A stretch of 6,101 nt of DNA from Lachnospiraceae bacterium (GTDB lineage Bacteria; Bacillota; Clostridia; Lachnospirales; Lachnospiraceae). The notes beneath the pieces were generated by a model. The model did no database searches, was not told the origin of the DNA, and worked only from the letters and a program-made list of their open reading frames with translations. The stretch spans positions 1-6,101 of the forward strand of contig JAGCCY010000342.1 in the NCBI GenBank assembly GCA_017651385.1, in the 5' to 3' direction. Of this stretch, positions 1-5,299 are shown piece after piece. The position numbers and the translations under genes are program-made. The first letter of the stretch is position 1; each line of letters starts with the position of its first letter.

Positions 1-1
1 C

Positions 2-349
2 AGCGGCGGTGGCGGAGACTCTGCCGAAGTTAGCGAGAACGGTACATATTCTTTTACAGTTACGGGTTCAAACGGACAGAGCGTGACCGAGTCTGTCACG
101 GTTTCAAATATCGATAAGACAGCTCCTTCATTATCGCTTTCAAAGAATACCGATGCATGGACGGAAGGCGCGATAACCATAAGTGCTTCGGCATCGGACG
201 ATGCTTCAGGAATACAGGGTTATTCTTTTAACGGCGGCGGAATCGGCGGAGCAAGCTCGTGGGAAGTAACTTCAAACGGCACATATTCGGTAACCGTTAC
301 GGATAATGCGGGCAACACATCCACTACTTCGATAACAGTTTCGAATATA
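2..349 (+). repeat. Tandem bacterial Ig-like repeats (one partial, one complete)
   Basis: Two copies share a C-terminal half: residues 1-37 (GGGG, then SENGTYSFTVT, then SVTVSNI) and 76-116 (NGGG, then SNGTYSVTVT, then SITVSNI) of the visible protein. The complete unit is bases 113-349, starting with DKTAP. The pattern NGTYxxTVTDNAGN is common in bacterial extracellular beta-sandwich repeats. More copies probably lie upstream of the window. Confidence 0.75.
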
Positions 350-1129
350 GGGCGCGATCCTCAGGTGATCGAGAGAGAAAGACGCGAGGCCGAAGAAAGA
401 CAAAGGGCCGAAGAGGAAAAGAGAAAAGCCGAAGAAGAAAAGAAAAAAGCCGAAGAGGAAGCTAAGCGTAAGGCTTCGGAAGATGCCAAAAAGAAGGATG
501 AAAAAGCAGGAGAAAAGAACAAAAACGATCAGGGAAGAGACACTGGCTCTAAGGATGATAAGAAAAAGGACAGGGACTCAAAGAAAGAAGAAACGGTAAT
601 TGCCGATATTTCCGAAAATTCCGTATCGGGTAACGATGTTTCCTTAAATGATATCTCCGGCGGCGACATATCTTTAAATGATGTATCGGGAAATCTTATA
701 AGCGTAAATGATAAGACTCCAAAAGATACCGATACAAAGAGGATAGTTAAGACAACCGTTCCGGTTGAGACGGCTCCCGCGGCGAAGGTTTCGGGAATAA
801 GGGCGCTGCTTGGCTCCCCTGCGGGATTTATGATGATGGGAATCCTTCTTCTTTTGATCGCGCTTATTCTTTTAACGACATTTAGTTACGTGTATACGAC
901 CGAAAACGGAAAATTAAAACCCGTTTCGGCAGTCAGGCTTGTCACCGATAAGAAGAAAATGTTTGTGAGGGTTCCTGCGGAAAAACTTAAGAAAGACACG
1001 AAATACAGGATATTTTATTCACCGTTCGGAAGATTGCTTAAGAAGGGCAGAGATATAGTGGTCGACGTGGACGGATCAAGGTCTCCTTTTGTGGCGGATG
1101 ACGGCTTGAGCTTTGTGTATAACGGCTGA
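2..1129 (+). CDS. Membrane-anchored surface protein with Ig-like repeats, charged stalk and SxND pentapeptide repeats (5' end missing)
   Basis: The frame is open from the left edge, so the true start and any signal peptide lie upstream; the GTG at 83 is internal. Of 375 visible residues (numbered from base 2), 1-37 are the end of one bacterial Ig-like repeat and 38-116 a full second one (DKTAP at its start, NGTYSVTVTDNAGN near its end). Residues 124-177 are an E/K/R/A-rich helix with AEEEKRK-type heptads, probably a rigid stalk. Residues 208-237 are six pentapeptides of the form [VI]SxND. Residues about 275-298 are a single hydrophobic span, followed by a lysine-rich tail of about 77 residues that looks beta-rich. 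By the positive-inside rule the tail is cytoplasmic and the repeats are outside. No sortase motif is seen. A role in adhesion or envelope organisation is inference; no enzyme motif is visible and I recognise no named gene. Confidence 0.85.
   Translation, partial: SGGGGDSAEVSENGTYSFTVTGSNGQSVTESVTVSNIDKTAPSLSLSKNTDAWTEGAITISASASDDASGIQGYSFNGGGIGGASSWEVTSNGTYSVTVTDNAGNTSTTSITVSNIGRDPQVIERERREAEERQRAEEEKRKAEEEKKKAEEEAKRKASEDAKKKDEKAGEKNKNDQGRDTGSKDDKKKDRDSKKEETVIADISENSVSGNDVSLNDISGGDISLNDVSGNLISVNDKTPKDTDTKRIVKTTVPVETAPAAKVSGIRALLGSPAGFMMMGILLLLIALILLTTFSYVYTTENGKLKPVSAVRLVTDKKKMFVRVPAEKLKKDTKYRIFYSPFGRLLKKGRDIVVDVDGSRSPFVADDGLSFVYNG
389..472 (+). repeat. Short tandem repeat encoding AEEE[K/A]-type heptads
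   Basis: Units starting with GCC at 389, 407, 428 and 449 are spaced 18, 21 and 21 bases. They encode AEERQR, AEEEKRK, AEEEKKK and AEEEAKRK. The 21-base period matches a helical heptad. The alternating acidic and basic blocks suit a stable single alpha-helix or coiled coil. Confidence 0.7.
623..712 (+). repeat. Six 15-base units encoding [VI]S[GLV]ND pentapeptides
   Basis: In frame the units read VSGND, VSLND, ISGGD, ISLND, VSGNL and ISVND. The five-residue period with alternating hydrophobic, Ser and Asn/Asp positions is exact across 30 residues. The preceding ISENS may be a degenerate seventh unit. The block sits between the charged stalk and the membrane span. Confidence 0.75.
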
Positions 1130-1158
1130 GGTCTTAAATTGAGCCCGGGGTAATATGC

Positions 1159-1187
1159 TTGTAAAATAGGACACAATACGATATACT
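1159..1187 (+). promoter_or_regulatory. Sigma-A-type promoter for the hisC-hslO unit
   Basis: A -35 box TTGTAA (1159-1164, 4/6 to consensus) and a -10 box TATACT (1182-1187, 5/6) are separated by exactly 17 bases. The expected transcript start is near 1194, giving a leader of about 45 bases before the hisC ATG. The upstream gene ends at 1129 with no clear terminator, so some read-through is possible. Confidence 0.6.
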
Positions 1188-1189
1188 TC

Positions 1190-1204
1190 TTTGGAAACAC
1201 CAAA
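1190..1204. promoter_or_regulatory. Small dyad TTTGG-N5-CCAAA at the predicted hisC start site
   Basis: Perfect 5-bp arms flank AAACA, directly after the -10 box. It may be a weak operator or a 5' mRNA hairpin. The arms are short enough to arise by chance. Confidence 0.25.
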
Positions 1205-1238
1205 ATAAGGTTTAATTTTTCCGATTGGGGACAGATCA

Positions 1239-2291
1239 ATGTGGGAAGACAAAGTTCGTAAGGTTGTGCCTTATACCCCGGGCGAACAGCCCAGGATAAA
1301 TAATCTCATAAAGCTTAATACAAATGAGAATCCTTATCCGCCGGCACCTGCGGTAAGAGAGAGATTAAAGGATCTGAAATACGGTGATCTCAGACTGTAT
1401 CCCGATCCAAACTGCAGGTTACTGGTCGATGCGCTTTCGGGTTATCATAAGGTTAAGCCCTCACAGGTTTTTGTGGGGGTTGGATCCGATGATGTGCTTT
1501 CGGTAGCGTTTCTTACTTTTTTTAACGGAGACGTTCCCATACTTTTCCCGGATATCACATATTCGTTTTATGATGTCTGGGCGGATCTTTATCATATACC
1601 GTATGAGATTATGCCGTTAAAGGCTGATTTTTCCATAGATAAAAATGATTATCTTAAGGAAAACGGCGGTATCGTGATCGCCAATCCGAATGCTCCGACG
1701 GGTCTTGAACTTGATGTTTCGGTAATAGAAGAGATAGTTTCAAAGAATAAGGACAGTGTGGTGATCGTCGATGAAGCCTATGTGGATTTCGGAGGCACAA
1801 CGATACTTCCGCTTATCGATAAGTACGAAAACCTTCTTGTGGTCAGAACTTTTTCAAAGTCCAGGAACATGGCAGGCTTAAGGATAGGTTATGCGATCGG
1901 AAGCGAGAAGCTTATAAAGTATATGTCCGATGTTAAGTTTTCGATCAATTCCTATACGATGAACATGCCTTCACTGGAACTCGGGAAGTTGTCGGTCGAA
2001 GACGATGAGTATTTTAAGACGACCTGCGCAAAGGTCATAGACACCAGGGAACGTACCAAGAAAGCTCTTAAAGAACTTAACTTCTCTTTCCCCGACAGCA
2101 GGACAAACTTTATTTTTGCCAAATATGATGGACCCGTGAGTCGTGACGATATCGCCGCAGAACTCAGAAAGCGCAATATTCTTGTAAGGTGCTTTAACGG
2201 GGAACGTATTAAGGATTATATGCGTATATCGATCGGAACCGATGAAGAAATGCGTGTCGTGATCGAAGCGCTGAAGGAGGTTTTACGATAA
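1239..2291 (+). CDS. hisC: Histidinol-phosphate aminotransferase
   Basis: This is a PLP-dependent fold-type I aminotransferase that converts imidazole acetol-phosphate and glutamate to L-histidinol-phosphate and 2-oxoglutarate in cytoplasmic histidine synthesis. The 350 residues are the usual HisC length. Visible motifs are the N-terminal YTPGEQP and KLNTNENPYPP (about 12-35), LYPDP (53-57), NPNAPTG (149-155), DEAYVDF (178-184) and the Schiff-base lysine K207 in TFSKSRNMAGLRIGY, with R215 and R329 as likely phosphate and carboxylate ligands. The ATG at 1239 is preceded only by a weak GGGG (1227-1230), but the family N-terminus begins here. No other his gene is in the window, so it is either an orphan or dispersed his gene. 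Related enzymes such as CobD-type decarboxylases or aromatic aminotransferases are less likely given the HisC-like N-terminus. Confidence 0.9.
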   Translation: MWEDKVRKVVPYTPGEQPRINNLIKLNTNENPYPPAPAVRERLKDLKYGDLRLYPDPNCRLLVDALSGYHKVKPSQVFVGVGSDDVLSVAFLTFFNGDVPILFPDITYSFYDVWADLYHIPYEIMPLKADFSIDKNDYLKENGGIVIANPNAPTGLELDVSVIEEIVSKNKDSVVIVDEAYVDFGGTTILPLIDKYENLLVVRTFSKSRNMAGLRIGYAIGSEKLIKYMSDVKFSINSYTMNMPSLELGKLSVEDDEYFKTTCAKVIDTRERTKKALKELNFSFPDSRTNFIFAKYDGPVSRDDIAAELRKRNILVRCFNGERIKDYMRISIGTDEEMRVVIEALKEVLR

Positions 2292-2770
2292 TGTGGAAAA
2301 AATATTTCTGGGTCTTTTTTATCTCGATGGTTCCGCTCATTGAGATAAGAGGTTCCATTCCTTATGCTTATTCTGTGGATGGGATCAATTTCCCTCTTGC
2401 ATGTGTGATCGCGGTGATCGCCAATATGATACCGGTTCCTATCATTTTCTTTTTCGCCAGAAAAGTGCTTGAATGGGGAAAAGATAAAAAGGTCATCGGT
2501 AAATTCTTTACATTCTGTTTGGAAAAAGGGCACAAGGGTGGGGCAAAACTCGAAGAAAAAGCCGGAAAAGGCCTTTACTGGGCGCTGTTTTTGTTTGTCG
2601 GGATACCGCTTCCCGGAACCGGTGCCTGGACCGGGACTCTTGCCGCGTCAATTCTTGACATGGATTTTAAAAAGAGCGTCATCGCAGTCTTATGCGGGGT
2701 TCTTCTCGCAGGTATAATTGTCGGTGTCATCTACGCGTTCTTTTATGAGGCACTCGGATTCCTTCTTTGA
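2291..2770 (+). CDS. COG2426-type small integral membrane protein (putative small multidrug export family)
   Basis: The 159-residue hydrophobic protein carries the two hallmark motifs of the Pfam Sm_multidrug_ex family as I know it: PLIEIRGSIP (15-24) and GIPLPGTGAWTG (104-115), the latter probably in a re-entrant or broken helix. Hydrophobic stretches lie at about 33-57, 95-121 and 128-153, with a basic loop at 58-93. The family name promises drug export, but substrate and mechanism are not established, and a distant DedA-like relationship has been suggested. Its ATG overlaps the hisC stop by one base (TAATG), and a strong AAGGAGG (2274-2280) lies inside the end of hisC, so translation is probably coupled. 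The reason for pairing with hisC is unknown. Confidence 0.82.
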   Translation: MWKKYFWVFFISMVPLIEIRGSIPYAYSVDGINFPLACVIAVIANMIPVPIIFFFARKVLEWGKDKKVIGKFFTFCLEKGHKGGAKLEEKAGKGLYWALFLFVGIPLPGTGAWTGTLAASILDMDFKKSVIAVLCGVLLAGIIVGVIYAFFYEALGFLL

Positions 2771-2788
2771 TGGCAGGTTAAGGCTCAC

Positions 2789-2794
2789 GGGAGG
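2789..2794 (+). promoter_or_regulatory. Ribosome binding site supporting the TTG start at 2800
   Basis: GGGAGG lies five bases before TTG. An in-frame TAA at 2779-2781 rules out the upstream ATG at 2770. The next in-frame ATG (2842) would remove the conserved YTDFAALYDRFM start of the protein. Confidence 0.7.
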
Positions 2795-2799
2795 CAGAC

Positions 2800-3546
2800 T
2801 TGGAAGCATATACTGATTTTGCCGCACTTTATGACAGGTTTATGGAGGATACTCCGTACGATGAATGGTGCGGCTTTTTTGTTAAAGAACTTAATAAGGA
2901 AGGCATAAAAGACGGGCTTGTGTGCGATTTGGGCTGCGGGACCGGCGCAATGACAAGAAGGCTTCGCGACAGGGGTTATGACCTTATAGGTATCGACCTC
3001 TCCGAGGATATGTTAAATGTCGCAAAATCGCATGAAAAGGATGATTCGATACTGTATCTTCTGCAGGACATGAGAGAGTTTGAACTCTACGGTACGGTAA
3101 AAGCGATTGTGAGCGTATGCGATTCGGTCAATTATATCGCAGAGCCCGAAGAACTTAAAACGGTATTTGAACTGTGTAACAACTATCTGGATCCCAAAGG
3201 TATACTGCTTTTTGATTTTAATACCGTATATAAATATGCCGAAGTCATAGGCGATCGCACGATAGCGGAGGCAGATGACGATGCTTCTTTTATCTGGGAG
3301 AATTTCTATGATGAAGAAACATCGATCAATCAGTATGATATTACATTCTTTACAAAGGAGAACTCCGGATTGTACAGACGTTTTGATGAAACACATGTAC
3401 AACGCGGCTATACGCTTGATGAGATGAAAAAGCTTATTGAGGCAGCAGGGCTAGTTTTTTTAAATGCGTATGATGCCGACACATATAAGGAACCTTCCGA
3501 CACAAGCGAGAGAATAATCATAAAAGCAAGGGAAAACGGAAAATGA
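2800..3546 (+). CDS. Class I SAM-dependent methyltransferase (YqeM-like)
   Basis: This 248-residue cytoplasmic protein has a Rossmann-type methyltransferase core. Motif I is VCDLGCGTGAMT (41-52), the acidic residue binding the SAM ribose is D66 in GIDLSEDML, motif II is QDM (89-91), and the GILLFDFN strand (134-141) follows. The N-terminal YTDFAALYDRFMEDTPYDEW resembles B. subtilis YqeM-type proteins. The substrate cannot be told from sequence. It starts with TTG, 29 bases after the membrane protein gene, and ends in an ATGA overlap with hslO, so it is cotranscribed and probably translationally coupled to it. A small-molecule or RNA/protein target is equally possible. Confidence 0.85.
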   Translation: MEAYTDFAALYDRFMEDTPYDEWCGFFVKELNKEGIKDGLVCDLGCGTGAMTRRLRDRGYDLIGIDLSEDMLNVAKSHEKDDSILYLLQDMREFELYGTVKAIVSVCDSVNYIAEPEELKTVFELCNNYLDPKGILLFDFNTVYKYAEVIGDRTIAEADDDASFIWENFYDEETSINQYDITFFTKENSGLYRRFDETHVQRGYTLDEMKKLIEAAGLVFLNAYDADTYKEPSDTSERIIIKARENGK

Positions 3547-4421
3547 GCGATTATATAATAAGAGCAACGGCGGCCAATGCGAGCATAAGAGCTTTTGCCG
3601 CTACCACAAAGGAACTTACCGAATTTGCAAGGAAAGCGCATAATACAAGCCCCATAATGACTGCAGCTCTGGGACGCCTTTTAACGGCAGGGGCCATGAT
3701 GGGCGTCATGCAAAAAGGCGATGCGGATATTCTTACGTTAAAGATTGAATGCGGAGGAGAAGCCAAAGGACTTACGGTTACGGCCGATTCTCACGGAAAC
3801 GTAAAGGGGTATTGCATAAATCCCAATGTCATGCTTCCGCCTAACTCCCTTGGAAAGCTTGATGTGGGAGGCGCTTTGGGTCCCGGTTTTCTCACGGTGA
3901 TAAAGGATCTTGGCCTTAAAGAGCCTTATGTAGGTCAGACCATGCTCACCACATCCGAGATCGCCGAAGATCTTACATCATATTTTATGGAGTCGGAACA
4001 GATCCCCTCAACCGTCGGTCTGGGTGTACTCATGGAGAAGGACAACACGGTCAAGGAAGCAGGCGGATTCATATTGCAGCTTATGCCTTTCTGCGAGGAT
4101 TCGGTCATAAGCAGGCTTGAGGAGAATCTAAAGGGAGTTAAGTCTGTCACAAAACTTCTGGAAGAAGGAAACGGTCCGGAACAATTGCTGGGTATACTCC
4201 TTGACGGGCTTGATCTTGAGATAACGGATAAGCTTAATACAAGATTTTACTGTAACTGTTCAAAGGACCGTTTTGCGAAGGGACTGTATTCTCTGGGTCA
4301 CGATGAGATGCAGGATATGATAAGTGCGGGCAAGGATATAGAGGTAAATTGCCAGTTCTGCGGAAATCATTATTATTTTAGCGTCGATGAGTTGAAAGAG
4401 ATAGAATCATTACGCGATTGA
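3543..4421 (+). CDS. hslO: Hsp33 redox-regulated molecular chaperone
   Basis: HslO is a cytoplasmic holdase that becomes active when oxidants (hypochlorite, peroxide with heat) release zinc and form disulfides. The 292 residues match family length. The N-terminal domain starts MSDYIIRATAANASIRAFAA, followed by typical Hsp33 segments (GRLLTAGAMMG at 44-54, GYCINPNV at 89-96). The C-terminal zinc/redox switch is complete: C237-x-C239 and C270-x2-C273, separated by 30 residues. The ATG overlaps the stop of the methyltransferase gene (ATGA), with only a weak purine-rich site upstream, so coupling is likely. The next gene, a flavin reductase/rubredoxin protein, also has a redox role. No residue appears to be missing. 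Confidence 0.95.
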   Translation: MSDYIIRATAANASIRAFAATTKELTEFARKAHNTSPIMTAALGRLLTAGAMMGVMQKGDADILTLKIECGGEAKGLTVTADSHGNVKGYCINPNVMLPPNSLGKLDVGGALGPGFLTVIKDLGLKEPYVGQTMLTTSEIAEDLTSYFMESEQIPSTVGLGVLMEKDNTVKEAGGFILQLMPFCEDSVISRLEENLKGVKSVTKLLEEGNGPEQLLGILLDGLDLEITDKLNTRFYCNCSKDRFAKGLYSLGHDEMQDMISAGKDIEVNCQFCGNHYYFSVDELKEIESLRD

Positions 4422-4430
4422 GTGTATTAT
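4402..4430 (+). promoter_or_regulatory. Possible weak promoter before the Hrb-type gene
   Basis: TATTAT (4425-4430, 5/6 to a -10 box; overlapping TATAAA at 4428 also fits) lies just after the hslO stop. The best 17-base-spaced -35 is TAGAAT (4402-4407), only 3/6. No terminator separates hslO from the next gene, so read-through is an alternative. Confidence 0.3.
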
Positions 4431-4443
4431 AAAAGTAGCGACT

Positions 4444-4458
4444 AACAGGCAACCTGTT
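4444..4458. promoter_or_regulatory. Perfect dyad AACAGG-CAA-CCTGTT in the leader of the Hrb-type gene
   Basis: Six-bp arms with a 3-base centre lie downstream of the -10-like sequence and 10 bases before the GGAGG ribosome site. It could be a repressor operator or a small mRNA hairpin near the ribosome site. It is not a terminator because no U-tract follows. Confidence 0.45.
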
Positions 4459-4480
4459 CACAAATATTGGAGGGAGATAT

Positions 4481-5104
4481 ATGAACAAAGCAGCAATGTA
4501 TAAGTTAAGCTACGGGCTGTTTGTGGTAACGGCCAATCGCGACGGAAAAGACAACGGGTGTATCACAAATACCGCGATACAGGTTACGAGCGAACCCAAC
4601 AGGATCTCACTTGCCGTCAACAAATCGAATTTCACTCATGACATGATAAAGGATACCGGCGTATTTACGGTCTCGGTCATCAGTGAAGCCGCATCATTCG
4701 ATCTTTTTAAACACTTTGGTTTTCAGTCGGGAAGAGATGTGGATAAATTTGCGGTTTTTAACGACTGCAAAAGAGCGGAAAACGGTACGATGATAATTAC
4801 AAAAGGCACCAACGGATATATCTCCGCAAAGGTCGTAAATACAGTCGATCTGGGAACGCATACATTGTTTATTGCCGATGTTACCGATATGGATGTTCTT
4901 GCCGATGTACCTTCGGCAACATATACATATTATCAGGAAAACATTAAGCCGAAGCCCGAAGCTGTCGGAAAGACAAAAGACGGCCAGACGGTCTGGCGCT
5001 GCAAGATCTGCGGATATGAGTATGTGGGCGAGGAATTACCCGATGATTTCATATGTCCCATATGCAAGCATCCGGCATCGGATTTTGAAAAGGCAGTTAA
5101 ATAG
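4481..5104 (+). CDS. Flavin reductase-rubredoxin fusion (high-molecular-weight rubredoxin, Hrb type)
   Basis: Residues 1-155 form a flavin reductase-like FMN-binding domain (YGLFVVTANRDGKDNGCITN at 11-30; SVISEAASFDLFKHFGFQSG at 65-84). Residues 170-207 form a rubredoxin-like iron site with C174-x2-C177 and C192-x2-C195. Only 14 residues separate the cysteine pairs, the short rubrerythrin-like form rather than the roughly 29-residue spacing of classical rubredoxin. In Moorella, a protein of this layout passes electrons from NADH to the flavodiiron NO/O2 reductase FprA; that role here is inference, as no fprA is in view. GGAGG at 4469-4473, seven bases from ATG, gives a strong start. It lies 59 bases after hslO and before a strong terminator, so it ends the transcription unit. 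An oxidative or nitrosative stress role is likely. Confidence 0.87.
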   Translation: MNKAAMYKLSYGLFVVTANRDGKDNGCITNTAIQVTSEPNRISLAVNKSNFTHDMIKDTGVFTVSVISEAASFDLFKHFGFQSGRDVDKFAVFNDCKRAENGTMIITKGTNGYISAKVVNTVDLGTHTLFIADVTDMDVLADVPSATYTYYQENIKPKPEAVGKTKDGQTVWRCKICGYEYVGEELPDDFICPICKHPASDFEKAVK

Positions 5105-5134
5105 AGAACAAAAGGAATATCAAAGATATATGAC

Positions 5135-5169
5135 CCCCTGCAGGCCGATCCCTGCAGGGGTTTGTTTTT
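5135..5169 (+). terminator. Intrinsic terminator after the Hrb-type gene
   Basis: CCCCTGCAGG (5135-5144) pairs perfectly with CCTGCAGGGG (5151-5160) across a 6-base loop. TTTGTTTTT (5161-5169) follows, then a second T run at 5172-5177. The reverse strand has no comparable T run, so it acts on the + strand only. Confidence 0.93.
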
Positions 5170-5178
5170 ACTTTTTTA

Positions 5179-5197
5179 CATGCTTGACAGTGGCATG
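5179..5197. promoter_or_regulatory. Inverted repeat CATGC-N9-GCATG around the -35 box
   Basis: Five-bp arms (5179-5183 and 5193-5197) bracket the TTGACA box of the galactanase promoter. The placement suits a regulator, but the arms are short. Confidence 0.25.
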
Positions 5198-5210
5198 ATG
5201 ATGTGATAAT
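5184..5210 (+). promoter_or_regulatory. Sigma-A promoter of the galactanase gene
   Basis: A perfect TTGACA (5184-5189) is followed after 15 bases by GATAAT (5205-5210, 5/6), with an extended TGn at 5202-5204. The spacer is two bases shorter than ideal, which the extended -10 could offset. The predicted start is near 5217, giving an untranslated leader of about 83 bases. Confidence 0.65.
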
Positions 5211-5216
5211 TTGTAT

Positions 5217-5236
5217 TTGAGCAAGCGGTTGCGCAA
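5217..5236. promoter_or_regulatory. LacI/CcpA-type operator at the predicted transcription start
   Basis: TTGAGCAAGCGGTTGCGCAA is symmetric at 16 of 20 positions about a central CG (5226-5227). Its core GCAAGCGGTTGC fits the GNAANCGNTTNC pattern of LacI-family operators, which includes CcpA cre sites. Bound protein here would block promoter clearance. Whether the binder is a galactan-specific repressor (as GanR in B. subtilis) or CcpA cannot be told. Confidence 0.6.
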
Positions 5237-5246
5237 GTTTTGAACA

Positions 5247-5260
5247 TTTTTGCGCAAAAA
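5247..5260. promoter_or_regulatory. 14-bp perfect palindrome TTTTTGCGCAAAAA in the leader
   Basis: It repeats the TTGCGCAA octamer present in the operator at 5229-5236, 21 bp downstream centre to centre, or about two helical turns. It may be an auxiliary site for the same or another regulator. Confidence 0.4.
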
Positions 5261-5299
5261 CGATTTTTATTTGGATTCCGTGAGGTTATTCTAAGGCTT

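Noticed and set aside
83..85. GTG as the start of the first gene
   Set aside because: The same frame is open to the window edge and the upstream codons encode the matching half of an Ig-like repeat, so this is an internal codon.
1121..1158. Possible terminator after the surface protein gene (GGCT and AGCC arms)
   Set aside because: The arms pair over only four bases and no T-tract follows.
1015..1239. Minus-strand frame of 74 codons spanning the gene 1/hisC gap
   Set aside because: It overlaps the end of the surface protein gene and the hisC promoter, and its product has no domain features.
2770..2781. Three-codon frame (ATG GCA GGT TAA) overlapping the stop of the membrane protein gene
   Set aside because: No ribosome site is suitably spaced and such short frames are expected by chance; its TAA is useful only in ruling out an earlier methyltransferase start.
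4457..4463. TTCACAA as a Rex (NADH-sensing repressor) site
   Set aside because: Only one half-site is present; the matching TTGTGAA four bases away is missing.
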